NCBI GenBank assembly: GCA_045637525.1
Contig: JAZTZP010000044.1
Coordinates: 29,506 to 93,505 of the forward strand
DNA length: 64,000 nucleotides
Direction of reading: 5' to 3'
Origin: JAZTZP01 sp045637525
Lineage (GTDB): Bacteria > Bacillota > Clostridia > UBA1381
Shown here: positions 18,132 through 27,012 of the stretch, one piece after another
Layout: the number at the start of each line of letters is the position of its first letter
Numbering within the stretch: the first letter of the stretch is position 1
Position numbers and translations under genes: made by a program
The notes under the pieces: model-generated
The model's input: only the letters and a program-made list of their open reading frames with translations
Told to the model about the DNA's origin: nothing
Database searches by the model: none

Positions 18132-18494
18132 ATGACTTTAGGTGAAGCTTTAGTACAAGGTCTTCAGACTACTGTGCTTGGAATGCTGACTGTATTTGCC
18201 GTTCTTGTAATTCTTATGATTGCAATAGCAATAATGAAAAAGGTATTTTACAAGCCGGTTGTTACAAAACCTGTGACTGAACAACAGACAGCTCCCGCTT
18301 CTGCAGTGGTTGAGACTGCCGAAACAGATGATGAAGATGAAGAAGAGCTTATCGCTGTTTTAACAGCAGCAATAGCCGCATCTTTAAATACATCAACATA
18401 TAATTTAAAAATCAAATCATTCAGAAGAACTGATAAAAGAACTCCTGCATGGAATGCAGCCGGAGTTAAAGATGTTATAAATTCAAGATTTTAG
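18132..18494 (+). CDS. OadG/MmdD-like small membrane subunit
   Basis: A 120-residue protein with one membrane helix at residues 12-37 (VLGMLTVFAVLVILMIAIAI), a proline/alanine linker, an acidic stretch DDEDEEE and a short basic C-terminal segment ending AAGVKDVINSRF. This matches the gamma/delta subunit of Na+-translocating decarboxylases, which anchors the soluble carboxyltransferase to the OadB pump and aids assembly. It lies 18 bases after mmdA and 12 bases before the biotin carrier. Confidence 0.8.
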   Translation: MTLGEALVQGLQTTVLGMLTVFAVLVILMIAIAIMKKVFYKPVVTKPVTEQQTAPASAVVETAETDDEDEEELIAVLTAAIAASLNTSTYNLKIKSFRRTDKRTPAWNAAGVKDVINSRF

Positions 18495-18506
18495 GAGGAA
18501 ATATAG

Positions 18507-18881
18507 ATGAGAAAGTTTAATATTACCGTAAACGGAAAATCATATGAGGTTGACGTTGAAGAAATTGGCGGAGTAAGCACTGCTGCTCCTGTAGCTGCTC
18601 CTGTTGTAAAAGCAGCTCCTGCAGCTCCTGCAGCTCCGGCGGCACCAAAAGCAGCTCCTGTTGCAGGCGCAACTCAGGTTACAGCACCGATGCCGGGAAC
18701 AATTGTATCTGTAAAGGTTAATGCAGGTGATGCAGTAAAGAGTGGTGACGTTGTTGCAATTCTTGAGGCTATGAAAATGGAAAATGAAATTTTCGCCGGA
18801 GTCGACGGTACTGTTGCTGGCGTGAGCGTTTCTTCAGGCGATGCTGTAAGCACAGGCGATGTTATTGTATCAATTTCGTAA
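18507..18881 (+). CDS. Biotin carrier protein of the decarboxylase complex
   Basis: A 124-residue biotinyl carrier. The biotin-accepting lysine is Lys90 in the canonical EAMKMENEI, two hairpin halves of the barrel being at residues 55-124. Residues 28-57 form a flexible Ala/Pro linker of repeated AAPA units, typical of swinging arms. The N-terminal 20 residues (FNITVNGKSYEVDVEE) match MmdC and transcarboxylase 1.3S proteins. It is the only biotin carrier in the cluster, so it must serve both carboxyltransferases. Confidence 0.92.
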   Translation: MRKFNITVNGKSYEVDVEEIGGVSTAAPVAAPVVKAAPAAPAAPAAPKAAPVAGATQVTAPMPGTIVSVKVNAGDAVKSGDVVAILEAMKMENEIFAGVDGTVAGVSVSSGDAVSTGDVIVSIS

Positions 18882-18919
18882 TTCAAAACATGAATTTTTA
18901 AGAAAGTGGTGAAATAACA

Positions 18920-20176
18920 GTGTTACAAAGTATTATTAACTTTTTAGGCGAAACCGGAGTTGCTAAGATGGCTATGCAAATGCAGGAAGCGTTTTCAGCT
19001 GGTAACTATCTTCAGGCCGTTGGAACGCCGGTCATGCTTATTATAGCTTGTGTGCTTATATACCTTGCTATTGTGAAAAAATTTGAGCCGTTACTTCTTT
19101 TACCGATAGCTTTCGGTATGCTTCTTACAAATCTCCCGATGGAGTTTACACAGAAACTTATGCATACAGAATTTTTCGTTGATGACGGTACGGGTAAATT
19201 TTTAATTGATGGTCATCCTGATATTCAGAGAATAGTGTCGGAAGGCGGTTTGCTTGACCTTCTTTACCTTGGTGTTAAACTCGGTATTTATCCGCCGCTT
19301 ATATTCCTCGGAATCGGTGTTATGACAGATTTCGGACCTTTGATATCTAATCCTAAGAGTCTTCTTCTGGGCGCAGCAGCTCAGTTAGGAGTATTCATAG
19401 CATTTACTCTTGCTTTGGTTTTAGGTGCTTTAGGTCTCGGATTTGACGTTAAGGATGCGGCGTCTATCGGAATTATCGGTGGTGCTGACGGACCTACTGC
19501 TATTTATGTTACAAAAACATTGGCTCCGGCTCTTCTTCCGGCAATAGCTGTTGCTGCATATTCATATATGGCGCTGATACCATTGATTCAACCGCCGATT
19601 ATGAAGCTTTTAACGAAGGCTGAAGACAGAAAAATCGTTATGGAACAGTTAAGACCTGTATCAAAAACCGAGAAAATCCTTTTCCCGATTATTGTTACGA
19701 TAGTTATTGCATTTATAGTTCCTGATGCTGTTACGTTAGTCGGAATGCTTATGCTTGGTAATCTTGCTAAAGAAAGCGGAGTTTGCGACAGAATTTCAAA
19801 TACAATGCAAAATGAACTCATGAATATTGTTACAATATTCCTTGGCGTTACGGTTGGTGCTACTGCAACAGCTGAAACCTTCTTAAATCTTCAGACTCTT
19901 GGAATTGTTGCACTCGGTCTTATGGCATTTTCGTTCTCAACGGCGGGAGGACTTATTTTCGGAAATGTGCTGTGCAGAGTTTCAGGCGGCAAGGTTAATC
20001 CGCTTATCGGTTCAGCAGGTGTTTCTGCCGTGCCTATGGCTGCACGTGTTTCTCAGATGGTCGGACAAAAGGAAAATCCATCAAACTTCCTTTTGATGCA
20101 TGCTATGGGACCAAACGTTGCCGGTGTTATCGGTTCATCTGTTGCGGCAGGTGTGTTCCTTGCAATGTTCGGTTAA
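18920..20176 (+). CDS. oadB: Na+-translocating decarboxylase beta subunit (OadB/MmdB)
   Basis: A 418-residue integral membrane protein with around ten hydrophobic segments. It takes CO2 from carboxybiotin and couples this to Na+ export. The signature GIIGGADGPTAIYV holds the Na+-site aspartate at Asp190, equivalent to Asp203 of the Klebsiella OadB. The C-terminal part has FSTAGGLIFGNVL and NPLIGSAGVSAVPMAARV, also conserved. It begins with GTG, preceded by AAAGTGGTG. The same ten residues GIIGGADGPT occur in the lipoprotein at 43886-44329. Confidence 0.92.
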   Translation: MLQSIINFLGETGVAKMAMQMQEAFSAGNYLQAVGTPVMLIIACVLIYLAIVKKFEPLLLLPIAFGMLLTNLPMEFTQKLMHTEFFVDDGTGKFLIDGHPDIQRIVSEGGLLDLLYLGVKLGIYPPLIFLGIGVMTDFGPLISNPKSLLLGAAAQLGVFIAFTLALVLGALGLGFDVKDAASIGIIGGADGPTAIYVTKTLAPALLPAIAVAAYSYMALIPLIQPPIMKLLTKAEDRKIVMEQLRPVSKTEKILFPIIVTIVIAFIVPDAVTLVGMLMLGNLAKESGVCDRISNTMQNELMNIVTIFLGVTVGATATAETFLNLQTLGIVALGLMAFSFSTAGGLIFGNVLCRVSGGKVNPLIGSAGVSAVPMAARVSQMVGQKENPSNFLLMHAMGPNVAGVIGSSVAAGVFLAMFG

Positions 20177-20231
20177 TATTTTGAATTTACATAGTTTTTA
20201 TTATCAGGATAATAGAATAGGAGTGAAATAA

Positions 20232-21632
20232 ATGGCTAAGCCGGTAAAAATTACTGAAACTATTTTACGTGATGCGCATCAGTCTCTGATTGCAACACGT
20301 ATGACAACAGAACAAATACTTCCTATCGTTGAAAAGCTTGACGATATAGGATATAACTCCCTTGAAGCATGGGGAGGCGCCACATTCGACGCCTGCCTCC
20401 GTTTCTTAAATGAAGATCCGTGGGAAAGATTAAGAAAGATTAAAGATAAAGCTAAGAAAACACCTTTGCAGATGCTGTTCAGAGGTCAGAACATTCTTGG
20501 TTACAGACATTATGCTGATGACGTTGTTGAATATTTTGTTCAGAAGTCTATCGCTAACGGTATTGATATTCTCAGAATTTTCGATGCTTTAAACGATGTC
20601 AGAAATCTTGAATGCGCAATTAAAGCATGTCAGAAGGAAAAAGGTCATGTACAAGCTACGGTTTGTTACACAATCAGCCCTGTACATAATACAGAAAGCT
20701 TTGTGAAAATGGCTAAACAGCTTGAAGATATGGGTGCTGATTCTATTTGTATAAAGGATATGGCCGGATTGCTTCTTCCTTATACTGCTTACGACCTTGT
20801 TAAAGCTATGAAAGAAACTGTGTCTATTCCGATACAGCTTCATACTCACTATACAAGCGGTGTTGCCGCAATGACATATCTTAAGGCTATTGAAGCCGGT
20901 GTGGATATTGTTGACTGTGCTGTGTCACCGTTGGCACTCGGCACAAGCCAGCCACCTACCGAGCCGTTAGTTGCAGCTCTTCAGGGTACTGAGTATGATA
21001 CAGGAATAGATCTTACAAAGCTTACAGAAATTACCGAGTATTTCAAACCGCTGAGAGAAGAATTTATTTCAAGCGGATTGTTAAATCCGAAGGTAATGGG
21101 CGTTGATGTTAATACACTTCAATATCAGGTGCCGGGCGGTATGCTTTCAAATCTTGTTTCTCAGCTTAAGCAACAGGGACGTGAGGATGCATTTGATGAA
21201 GTTTTAAAAGAAGTTCCACGTGTTCGTGCTGATCTCGGATATCCGCCGCTTGTTACACCGTCAAGTCAGATTGTGGGTACACAGGCTGTTTTAAATGTAT
21301 TAATGGGTGAGAGATATAAAATGATATCAAAAGAAACTAAGGGTATAGTACGTGGCGAATATGGTAAGTGTCCTGTTGAAATAGATCCGGAGCTTGTAAA
21401 GAAAATCATCGGCGACGAAAAACGAATCACTTGTCGTCCTGCTGATATGATTGATAATGAGCTTGATAAGTTAAGAGAAGAATGTGCTGAATGGATTGAA
21501 CAGGATGAAGACGTATTAAGCTATGCTTTATTCGATCAGGTTGCTGTAAAGTTCTTTGAATACAGAAGAGCTCAGAAATATAAAATTGACGGCTCTTTAG
21601 TTGATATGGATAACAAAGTACACCCCGTTTGA
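20232..21632 (+). CDS. oadA: Oxaloacetate-type carboxyltransferase (OadA/5S subunit) without biotin domain
   Basis: A 466-residue protein of the pyruvate/oxaloacetate carboxyltransferase family. The TIM barrel begins with ETILRDAHQSLIATRM, whose Asp is a metal ligand, and QLHTHYTSG supplies the metal histidines. The catalytic lysine region is MADSICIKDMAGLL-like (DSICIKDMAGLLLP), where the lysine is carbamylated in relatives. The conserved C-terminal domain includes NQ-equivalent LVTPSSQIVGTQA. It stops before any biotinyl domain, so it relies on the separate carrier, as in transcarboxylase 5S. Together with mmdA this could move CO2 between oxaloacetate and propionyl-CoA. Confidence 0.9.
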   Translation: MAKPVKITETILRDAHQSLIATRMTTEQILPIVEKLDDIGYNSLEAWGGATFDACLRFLNEDPWERLRKIKDKAKKTPLQMLFRGQNILGYRHYADDVVEYFVQKSIANGIDILRIFDALNDVRNLECAIKACQKEKGHVQATVCYTISPVHNTESFVKMAKQLEDMGADSICIKDMAGLLLPYTAYDLVKAMKETVSIPIQLHTHYTSGVAAMTYLKAIEAGVDIVDCAVSPLALGTSQPPTEPLVAALQGTEYDTGIDLTKLTEITEYFKPLREEFISSGLLNPKVMGVDVNTLQYQVPGGMLSNLVSQLKQQGREDAFDEVLKEVPRVRADLGYPPLVTPSSQIVGTQAVLNVLMGERYKMISKETKGIVRGEYGKCPVEIDPELVKKIIGDEKRITCRPADMIDNELDKLREECAEWIEQDEDVLSYALFDQVAVKFFEYRRAQKYKIDGSLVDMDNKVHPV

Positions 21633-21642
21633 TAATCAATTT

Positions 21643-21676
21643 AAGACCTGCAGCAATAATATTGTTGTAGGTCTTT
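21643..21676 (+). terminator. Terminator after oadA
   Basis: AAGACCT (21643-21649) pairs with AGGTCTT (21669-21675), with inner CA/CAA pairing to TTG/TG. The T tail is short (TTT then GTC), so termination may be partial. proC starts 36 bases later. Confidence 0.65.
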
Positions 21677-21711
21677 GTCAAACATGAATTAAAGAAAGGA
21701 TTTGAGTTTTG

Positions 21712-22515
21712 ATGTTCGGTTTTATAGGTTGCGGTAATATGGCAAAAGCGATAATCGGCGGAATAATTAATTCCGGAATTGTATCAAGCGATGAAATTAT
21801 TGTTTCTGATCCTGTTTCTGATAATATTGATTTATTAAATAAATCATATAATATCCGAGGATATTCAGATAATTTTCAAGTTGCTTCAAGAGCTGATATT
21901 TTGTTTTTATGCGTTAAACCAAATATTTTGTTTGATGTATTGCACCAAATCAATGATTGCTTAAAGCCCGATGCTGTTATTATATCTATTGCGGCCGGCA
22001 AAAAAATAGAAGATATAGAAAATTGTCTTCAGGAAAAGCACTGTGTCGTAAGAATAATGCCGAACACTCCGGCATTGGTCGGAGAAGGTATGTCTGCTAT
22101 TGCTCTTAATTCGGCAATCTCTTCGCCTGAGCATTCGGATAAGGTGTCACTTATAAAACAGGTATTTGACAGCTTCGGAAGAAGTGAAATTGTTTCGGAG
22201 TCGCTTTTAGATTCTGTAACAGCCGTAAGCGGCTCATCACCGGCTTATGTTTTTATGTTTATAGAGGCTATGGCAGACGCTGCTGTAAAAGCCGGTATGA
22301 CGCGTGATAAAGCGTATATCTTTGCAGCACAGGCTGTTCTCGGCAGTTCAAAAATGGTATTAAAGACCGGAAAGCATCCCGGAGAATTAAAGGATATGGT
22401 ATGCTCGCCATCCGGTACAACAATCGAAGCCGTTGAAGTTCTGGAAAAAGGCGGTTTCAGAGGTTTGGTTATGCAGGCTATGGACGCTTGCGTGAAAAAA
22501 TCAAAGAATATTTAA
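21712..22515 (+). CDS. proC: Pyrroline-5-carboxylate reductase
   Basis: A 267-residue NAD(P)H-dependent reductase making proline. The Rossmann start is FGFIGCGNMAKAIIGG, and the C-terminal signature DMVCSPSGTTIEAVEVLEKG is the expected P5CR motif. VRIMPNTPALVGEGM is also characteristic. TTG at 21709 is possible, but ATG at 21712 aligns with the family start; AAGAAAGGA at 21692-21700 is the ribosome-binding site. No proA or proB is close by. Confidence 0.93.
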   Translation: MFGFIGCGNMAKAIIGGIINSGIVSSDEIIVSDPVSDNIDLLNKSYNIRGYSDNFQVASRADILFLCVKPNILFDVLHQINDCLKPDAVIISIAAGKKIEDIENCLQEKHCVVRIMPNTPALVGEGMSAIALNSAISSPEHSDKVSLIKQVFDSFGRSEIVSESLLDSVTAVSGSSPAYVFMFIEAMADAAVKAGMTRDKAYIFAAQAVLGSSKMVLKTGKHPGELKDMVCSPSGTTIEAVEVLEKGGFRGLVMQAMDACVKKSKNI

Positions 22516-22569
22516 TTAGCTTTTGAAATAAAATTATTTTGATTTCAGTTAACAAAGAGGTGTAATTTT

Positions 22570-23421
22570 ATGGGATATAAAATTGTAAATAAAAAAATCC
22601 TCAATCCGCAGATTTTTTTAATGGATGTTGAGGCGCCGTTGGTTGCTCGCAGGGCAGAACCCGGTCAATTTATAATTCTCAGAATAGATGAGTATGGGGA
22701 GCGTGTACCTTTTACCGTAGCAAATTTTGATCGTGAAAAAGGTATTATAACCATAATAGTTCAGATTGTCGGTAAAACAACTAAGGATTTGTCTGCTCTT
22801 GAGGCCGGTGATGAATTACTGGATTTTGCCGGTCCGCTCGGACAGCCCACTCCGCTTGACGGAAAGAAAAAGGTTGCTGTTATCGGTGGCGGTCTCGGTA
22901 CTGCCATAGCATATCCTCAGGCTAAAAAGCTTAAGGAGCTTGGTGCTGTGGTTCATGCAATCACAGGCTTCAGGGATAAGAGCATGATAATACTTGAAGA
23001 TGAAATGCATGAAGTATCTGATGAGCTTATAATTACAACTGATGATGGTTCTAACGGAACAAAGGGATTTGTTACAGACAGACTTAAAGAACTACTTGAA
23101 GCCGGCAACAGTTATGATGAAGTTATTGCAATCGGACCTTTAGTAATGATGCGTGCGGTTTGTAATTTAACAAAAGAATATAATATTCCTACAACCGTAA
23201 GCATGAATCCCGTAATGATAGACGGAACCGGTATGTGTGGCGGATGTCGTATAATTGTAGGTGGAGAGACTAAGTTTGCATGCGTTGACGGACCGGATTT
23301 TGACGGTCATAAAATAGATTGGGATTCAGCTTTAAACAGGCAACAAATGTTTAAAGAAAAAGAAAATGAGTCGTGCAAAAACGGTCATTGCAGAATAGGA
23401 AGGAGCAACAGCTGTGCCTAA
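22570..23421 (+). CDS. nfnA: NfnA-type FAD/NAD-binding subunit (sulfide dehydrogenase/ferredoxin-NADP reductase)
   Basis: A 283-residue ferredoxin-NADP-reductase-like protein. FAD-domain motifs are GQFIILRIDEYGERVPFT and the NAD domain holds VAVIGGGLGTAIAYPQAKKL. A cysteine cluster MCGGCRIIVGG with a later FACVDGPDFDGH matches the [2Fe-2S] site of NfnA. It pairs with the overlapping glutamate-synthase-like nfnB; together they form the NfnAB transhydrogenase, which couples NADH and reduced ferredoxin to NADP+ reduction by flavin-based electron bifurcation. The overlap with nfnB is eight bases. Confidence 0.88.
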   Translation: MGYKIVNKKILNPQIFLMDVEAPLVARRAEPGQFIILRIDEYGERVPFTVANFDREKGIITIIVQIVGKTTKDLSALEAGDELLDFAGPLGQPTPLDGKKKVAVIGGGLGTAIAYPQAKKLKELGAVVHAITGFRDKSMIILEDEMHEVSDELIITTDDGSNGTKGFVTDRLKELLEAGNSYDEVIAIGPLVMMRAVCNLTKEYNIPTTVSMNPVMIDGTGMCGGCRIIVGGETKFACVDGPDFDGHKIDWDSALNRQQMFKEKENESCKNGHCRIGRSNSCA

Positions 23422-24805
23422 TATGGATTTAAAGAAAACGCCCATGCCGGAACAATGCCCAAATGAGCGAAATAAAAACTTTCTTGAGGTATCAACCGGG
23501 TATACGGAAGAAATGGCAATTAATGAAGCTAAAAGATGTCTCAATTGTAAAAACCGTCCTTGCATGCAGGGATGCCCTGTGAGCGTAAAAATTCCTGAGT
23601 TTATAGAGTATGTAGCCCGTGGAAAATTTGAAGATGCATATCAAAAAATTAAGGAAACCAATGCACTTCCTGCAATCTGCGGACGTGTATGCCCACAGGA
23701 AAGACAATGCGAATCTAAGTGTGTGAGAGGTATAAAAGGCGAGAGTGTTGCAATAGGCAGATTAGAGAGATTTGTTGCCGATTATCATATGAAAAACATG
23801 CAGGATAACATTCTAAAGCCTGTTTCTAACGGTAAGAAAATAGCTGTTGTAGGCTCAGGACCTTCAGGACTTACTGTTGCCGGTGATTTAGCTAAAAAAG
23901 GCTATGATGTTACCATTTATGAAGCTTTTCATACAGCAGGCGGAGTTCTTATGTATGGTATACCGGAATTCAGACTTCCTAAAGATATTGTGCAAAAAGA
24001 GATTTCAGCATTAAAGGATTTGGGAGTTAAGATATGCACTAATGTTATAATAGGTAAAACAATTCTTGTTGATGAGCTTTTTGAAGAGTTTGGTTATGAT
24101 GCAGTTTATATCGGATCGGGTGCAGGACTTCCGTCGTTCATGGGAATAGAGGGTGAAAACCTGAACGGTGTATATTCCGCTAACGAATTTCTTACAAGAA
24201 TAAACCTCATGAAAGGCTATAAATTCCCGGAATATGATACACCTGTGTATGTTGGTAAAAATGTAGCTGTACTTGGCGGCGGAAATGTTGCGATGGATGC
24301 TGCAAGAAGTGCAAAGCGCCTTGGGGCAGAAAATGTTTATATTGTTTATCGACGCGGAAAAGAGGAATTACCGGCAAGAGCCGAAGAGGTACATCATGCT
24401 GAGGAAGAAGGTATTATTTTTAAACTTCTTGCCGCTCCGACAAAGTTTATCGGAAACGATAAAGGTTGGCTAACAGGCATGGAGGTTATAGACATGAAGC
24501 TCGGTGAACCTGATGCAAGCGGACGCAGACGACCTGTTATAATAGAAGGATCTGAACACATATTAGATGTTGATACCGCTGTTGTTGCCATAGGTCAGAC
24601 TCCTAATCCGCTTATAAAACAAACCACGAAAGGACTTGATACAAACAGTCGTGGTTGTATTATCGCTGATGCCGAAACCGGTAAAACATCAAAAAATCGT
24701 GTATATGCAGGCGGAGATGTTGTTACAGGTGCCGCAACGGTAATTCTTGCAATGGGTGCCGGAAAGGCAGCTGCGAAGGCTATTGATGAAGATCTAAGTA
24801 AATAA
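23414..24805 (+). CDS. nfnB: NfnB-type NADPH subunit (GltD/GltA-like)
   Basis: A 463-residue flavoprotein of the glutamate-synthase small-subunit family. N-terminal [4Fe-4S] ligands lie in CLNCKNRPCMQGCPV and CGRVCPQERQCESKCVRG. Two dinucleotide-binding motifs follow: VVGSGPSGLTVAGDLAKKGY for FAD and LGGGNVAMDAARSAKRLGA for NADPH. AGGDVVTGAATVILAMGAGK is the closing FAD motif. No large glutamate-synthase subunit is present, and the partner upstream is NfnA, so bifurcating transhydrogenase is preferred over glutamate synthase. Start is GTG at 23414 with GGAAGGAG ahead. Confidence 0.88.
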   Translation: MPNMDLKKTPMPEQCPNERNKNFLEVSTGYTEEMAINEAKRCLNCKNRPCMQGCPVSVKIPEFIEYVARGKFEDAYQKIKETNALPAICGRVCPQERQCESKCVRGIKGESVAIGRLERFVADYHMKNMQDNILKPVSNGKKIAVVGSGPSGLTVAGDLAKKGYDVTIYEAFHTAGGVLMYGIPEFRLPKDIVQKEISALKDLGVKICTNVIIGKTILVDELFEEFGYDAVYIGSGAGLPSFMGIEGENLNGVYSANEFLTRINLMKGYKFPEYDTPVYVGKNVAVLGGGNVAMDAARSAKRLGAENVYIVYRRGKEELPARAEEVHHAEEEGIIFKLLAAPTKFIGNDKGWLTGMEVIDMKLGEPDASGRRRPVIIEGSEHILDVDTAVVAIGQTPNPLIKQTTKGLDTNSRGCIIADAETGKTSKNRVYAGGDVVTGAATVILAMGAGKAAAKAIDEDLSK

Positions 24806-24813
24806 TAAAATCC

Positions 24814-24838
24814 AAAGCTGCCGTTTTGGCAGCTTTTT
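24814..24838 (+). terminator. Terminator after nfnB
   Basis: Perfect nine-base arms AAAGCTGCC (24814-24822) and GGCAGCTTT (24828-24836) with a GTTTT loop and a T tract. It starts nine bases after the stop codon. Confidence 0.92.
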
Positions 24839-24895
24839 CAGTTAAGTTAATATATTAAGATTTCTAAAAAAATAGATAAGATTATAGTAGTTTTT

Positions 24896-24924
24896 TTGAG
24901 GATTTTATGATAATATTTTAATAT
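24896..24924 (+). promoter_or_regulatory. Probable promoter of the dehydratase/GH16/SDR cluster
   Basis: TTGAGG at 24896-24901, 17-base spacer and TAATAT at 24919-24924. It lies between the nfnB terminator and the ATG at 24951. Confidence 0.6.
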
Positions 24925-24950
24925 AAGACTAAATTAAGGAGATTTTGAAA

Positions 24951-26111
24951 ATGAAAGTTACAGATGTAAAAACCTTCGCTGTTGACTGCTTTCGTACAAA
25001 CTGGGTGTTTGTGAAAGTGTACACAGATGAAGGAATAGACGGTGTAGGCGAAGCAACTCTTGAATACAAAGAAAAAGCCCTTATAGGTGCTGTTGAGCAT
25101 ATCAAAGAGTATTTGGTAGGCAAAGACCCAAGAAATATCGAGAAGCATTTTCATGACATATACAGAGACGCCTACTGGAGAGGCGGAGCTGTGCTTATGA
25201 GTGCTCTGTCTGCTGTTGAAATGGCGCTTTGGGATATTCTCGGAAAGAGCCTCAATGTGCCTGTATATCAGCTGATGGGCGGAAAAGTTCATGATTCTGT
25301 CCGTATATATGTAAACGGTTGGTTTGCAGGTGCAAAGACACCGCAGGAATTTGGCGAAAAGGCTAAAATTGCTGTTGAACGTGGTATAACCGCAATGAAG
25401 TGGGATCCGTTCGGAAAGAGCTATATGGATATTTCAAACAAAGATTTAAATACTGCTTTAGAATGTGTTGCACAAGTCAGAAGTGCAGTAGGCAACGACG
25501 TTGACTTGTTAATCGAAGGCCACGGAAGATTTAACATTGCCACAGGTATAAAGATAGCTAAGGAGCTTGAGCAGTTTAAACCAATGTTCTTCGAAGAGCC
25601 GACTCCGCCGGATAATCTTGATGCCTTAAAGGCTGTTCGTGACAAGTCGCCGGTAGCGATTTCGGCAGGTGAGAGACTATATACGAGATGGGATTATAAA
25701 CGTATGTTTGATTTGGGGGCTGCTGATTATATTCAGCCTGATATTTCTCATGCCGGTGGTATTATGGAGCTTAAGAAAATTGCGGCAGAAGCAGAAAGCC
25801 GATACATACCGTTTGCGCCGCATAACCCGAGCGGACCGGTGGCAAACGCCGCTACATTGCAGCTTGCCGCAAGCTGTCCTAACTTCTGTATTCTTGAAAT
25901 CATGTATTCTGATGTTGAATACAGAAAGGATATTACAAACGAAGATTTAAGCTATAAAGACGGATTTATGCAAATACCGGATAAGCCGGGGCTCGGAATT
26001 GAGCTTAATGAAGAAGAATGTGCAAAACATCCGTACAGTGTTCATACATTAAGACATTACACAGGTGCACTGACAGATATAAGACCACCTAAAACCGCAT
26101 TTTATTTCTAA
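24951..26111 (+). CDS. Enolase-superfamily sugar-acid dehydratase (galactonate dehydratase-like)
   Basis: A 386-residue member of the mandelate racemase/muconate lactonising enzyme group. The N-terminal capping domain includes TDEGIDGVGEATLEYKEKA, then the barrel with metal-ligand segments IEGHGRFN, FFEEPTPPDN and AGERLYTRWD, and a later APHNPSGPVA. DgoD of E. coli has DFHGR at the first of these; here it is EGHGR. The neighbours, a GH16 protein and an SDR, suggest a sugar-acid step in polysaccharide use: SDR oxidation then dehydration to a 2-keto-3-deoxy acid. Substrate cannot be read. AAGGAG at 24936-24941 supports ATG 24951 over TTG 24945. Confidence 0.82.
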   Translation: MKVTDVKTFAVDCFRTNWVFVKVYTDEGIDGVGEATLEYKEKALIGAVEHIKEYLVGKDPRNIEKHFHDIYRDAYWRGGAVLMSALSAVEMALWDILGKSLNVPVYQLMGGKVHDSVRIYVNGWFAGAKTPQEFGEKAKIAVERGITAMKWDPFGKSYMDISNKDLNTALECVAQVRSAVGNDVDLLIEGHGRFNIATGIKIAKELEQFKPMFFEEPTPPDNLDALKAVRDKSPVAISAGERLYTRWDYKRMFDLGAADYIQPDISHAGGIMELKKIAAEAESRYIPFAPHNPSGPVANAATLQLAASCPNFCILEIMYSDVEYRKDITNEDLSYKDGFMQIPDKPGLGIELNEEECAKHPYSVHTLRHYTGALTDIRPPKTAFYF

Positions 26112-26151
26112 AAAATGAGATATAATAATTTAATAAAGGAGATGTATGATA

Positions 26152-26994
26152 ATGAAAAAATATGAAATCAGTGGACATGAGCCAAGTTTATTGCCTGATA
26201 ATGGTGAATGGGAGCTTGTATGGAGCGATGAGTTTGACGGAACAGAGCTTGACAGGACAAAATGGGATTACCGTTTGCATATGATGGGAAAAAGGCATGT
26301 TACATGGGATGATGAGGGAGTTCACCTTGACGGACATTCCAATGCTGTTTTCTCAATCTATGAAAAAAACGGCGAAATCTGTTCATCACAGATTCAGACG
26401 GGATACAATTTTATGGATGCACCGCATACAGATGAAGCGCTTTTCGGCGCTGTTGACACAAATGACGGTAATGGATTGGTATGGCCGATCGGAAAACTGA
26501 AAGAACAAAAGTTTTTGCATAAATACGGATATTATGAATGCAGATGTAAGCTTCAGAAAAAGCCGGGATGGTGGTCTGCTTTCTGGTTACAGTCACCTAT
26601 AATAGGCTCAAGTCTTGATACAGAAATTTCAGGAATTGAAAATGATATTATGGAAAGCTTTAAGCCCGGCAAAATTATCGAGCATTGTAACCATTACCAT
26701 GGATATGGAGTAGATCACAAAATGGCAAGTGCCGGTGAAGGTATGGATATATCATTGGATGAATACCATGTTTTCGGTATGCTGTGGGATGAAAACGGAT
26801 ACACATTTTATGTTGACGGAGTCGAAGACGGACATATAGATTCACCTGTATCAAAAACACCTCAGTTTATACTGCTTTCAACCGAGGTTAACGGATACCG
26901 AACAAATGAAAAAACTGCTACAAATGAGGCACGCTCTGCTGTTGGAGATACTTTCGTTGTAGATTATGTACGGGTATTTGATCTAAAAAAATAG
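26152..26994 (+). CDS. Glycoside hydrolase family 16-like protein
   Basis: A 280-residue concanavalin-A-fold protein. It opens with WELVWSDEFDGTELDRTKWD, typical of GH16, and contains the catalytic signature as ENDIMES (ExDxxE), with nucleophile and acid/base glutamates, plus WWSAFWLQSP upstream. C-terminal VDYVRVFDLKK is also a GH16 ending. There is no signal peptide, so the enzyme appears cytoplasmic and would act on imported oligosaccharides. GH16 covers beta-glucanases, agarases, porphyranases and carrageenases; the subfamily cannot be chosen here. ATG 26152 fits AAAGGAG at 26135-26141 better than ATG 26146. Confidence 0.82.
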   Translation: MKKYEISGHEPSLLPDNGEWELVWSDEFDGTELDRTKWDYRLHMMGKRHVTWDDEGVHLDGHSNAVFSIYEKNGEICSSQIQTGYNFMDAPHTDEALFGAVDTNDGNGLVWPIGKLKEQKFLHKYGYYECRCKLQKKPGWWSAFWLQSPIIGSSLDTEISGIENDIMESFKPGKIIEHCNHYHGYGVDHKMASAGEGMDISLDEYHVFGMLWDENGYTFYVDGVEDGHIDSPVSKTPQFILLSTEVNGYRTNEKTATNEARSAVGDTFVVDYVRVFDLKK

Positions 26995-27012
26995 TCTTAG
27001 GAGGAAAAATAA

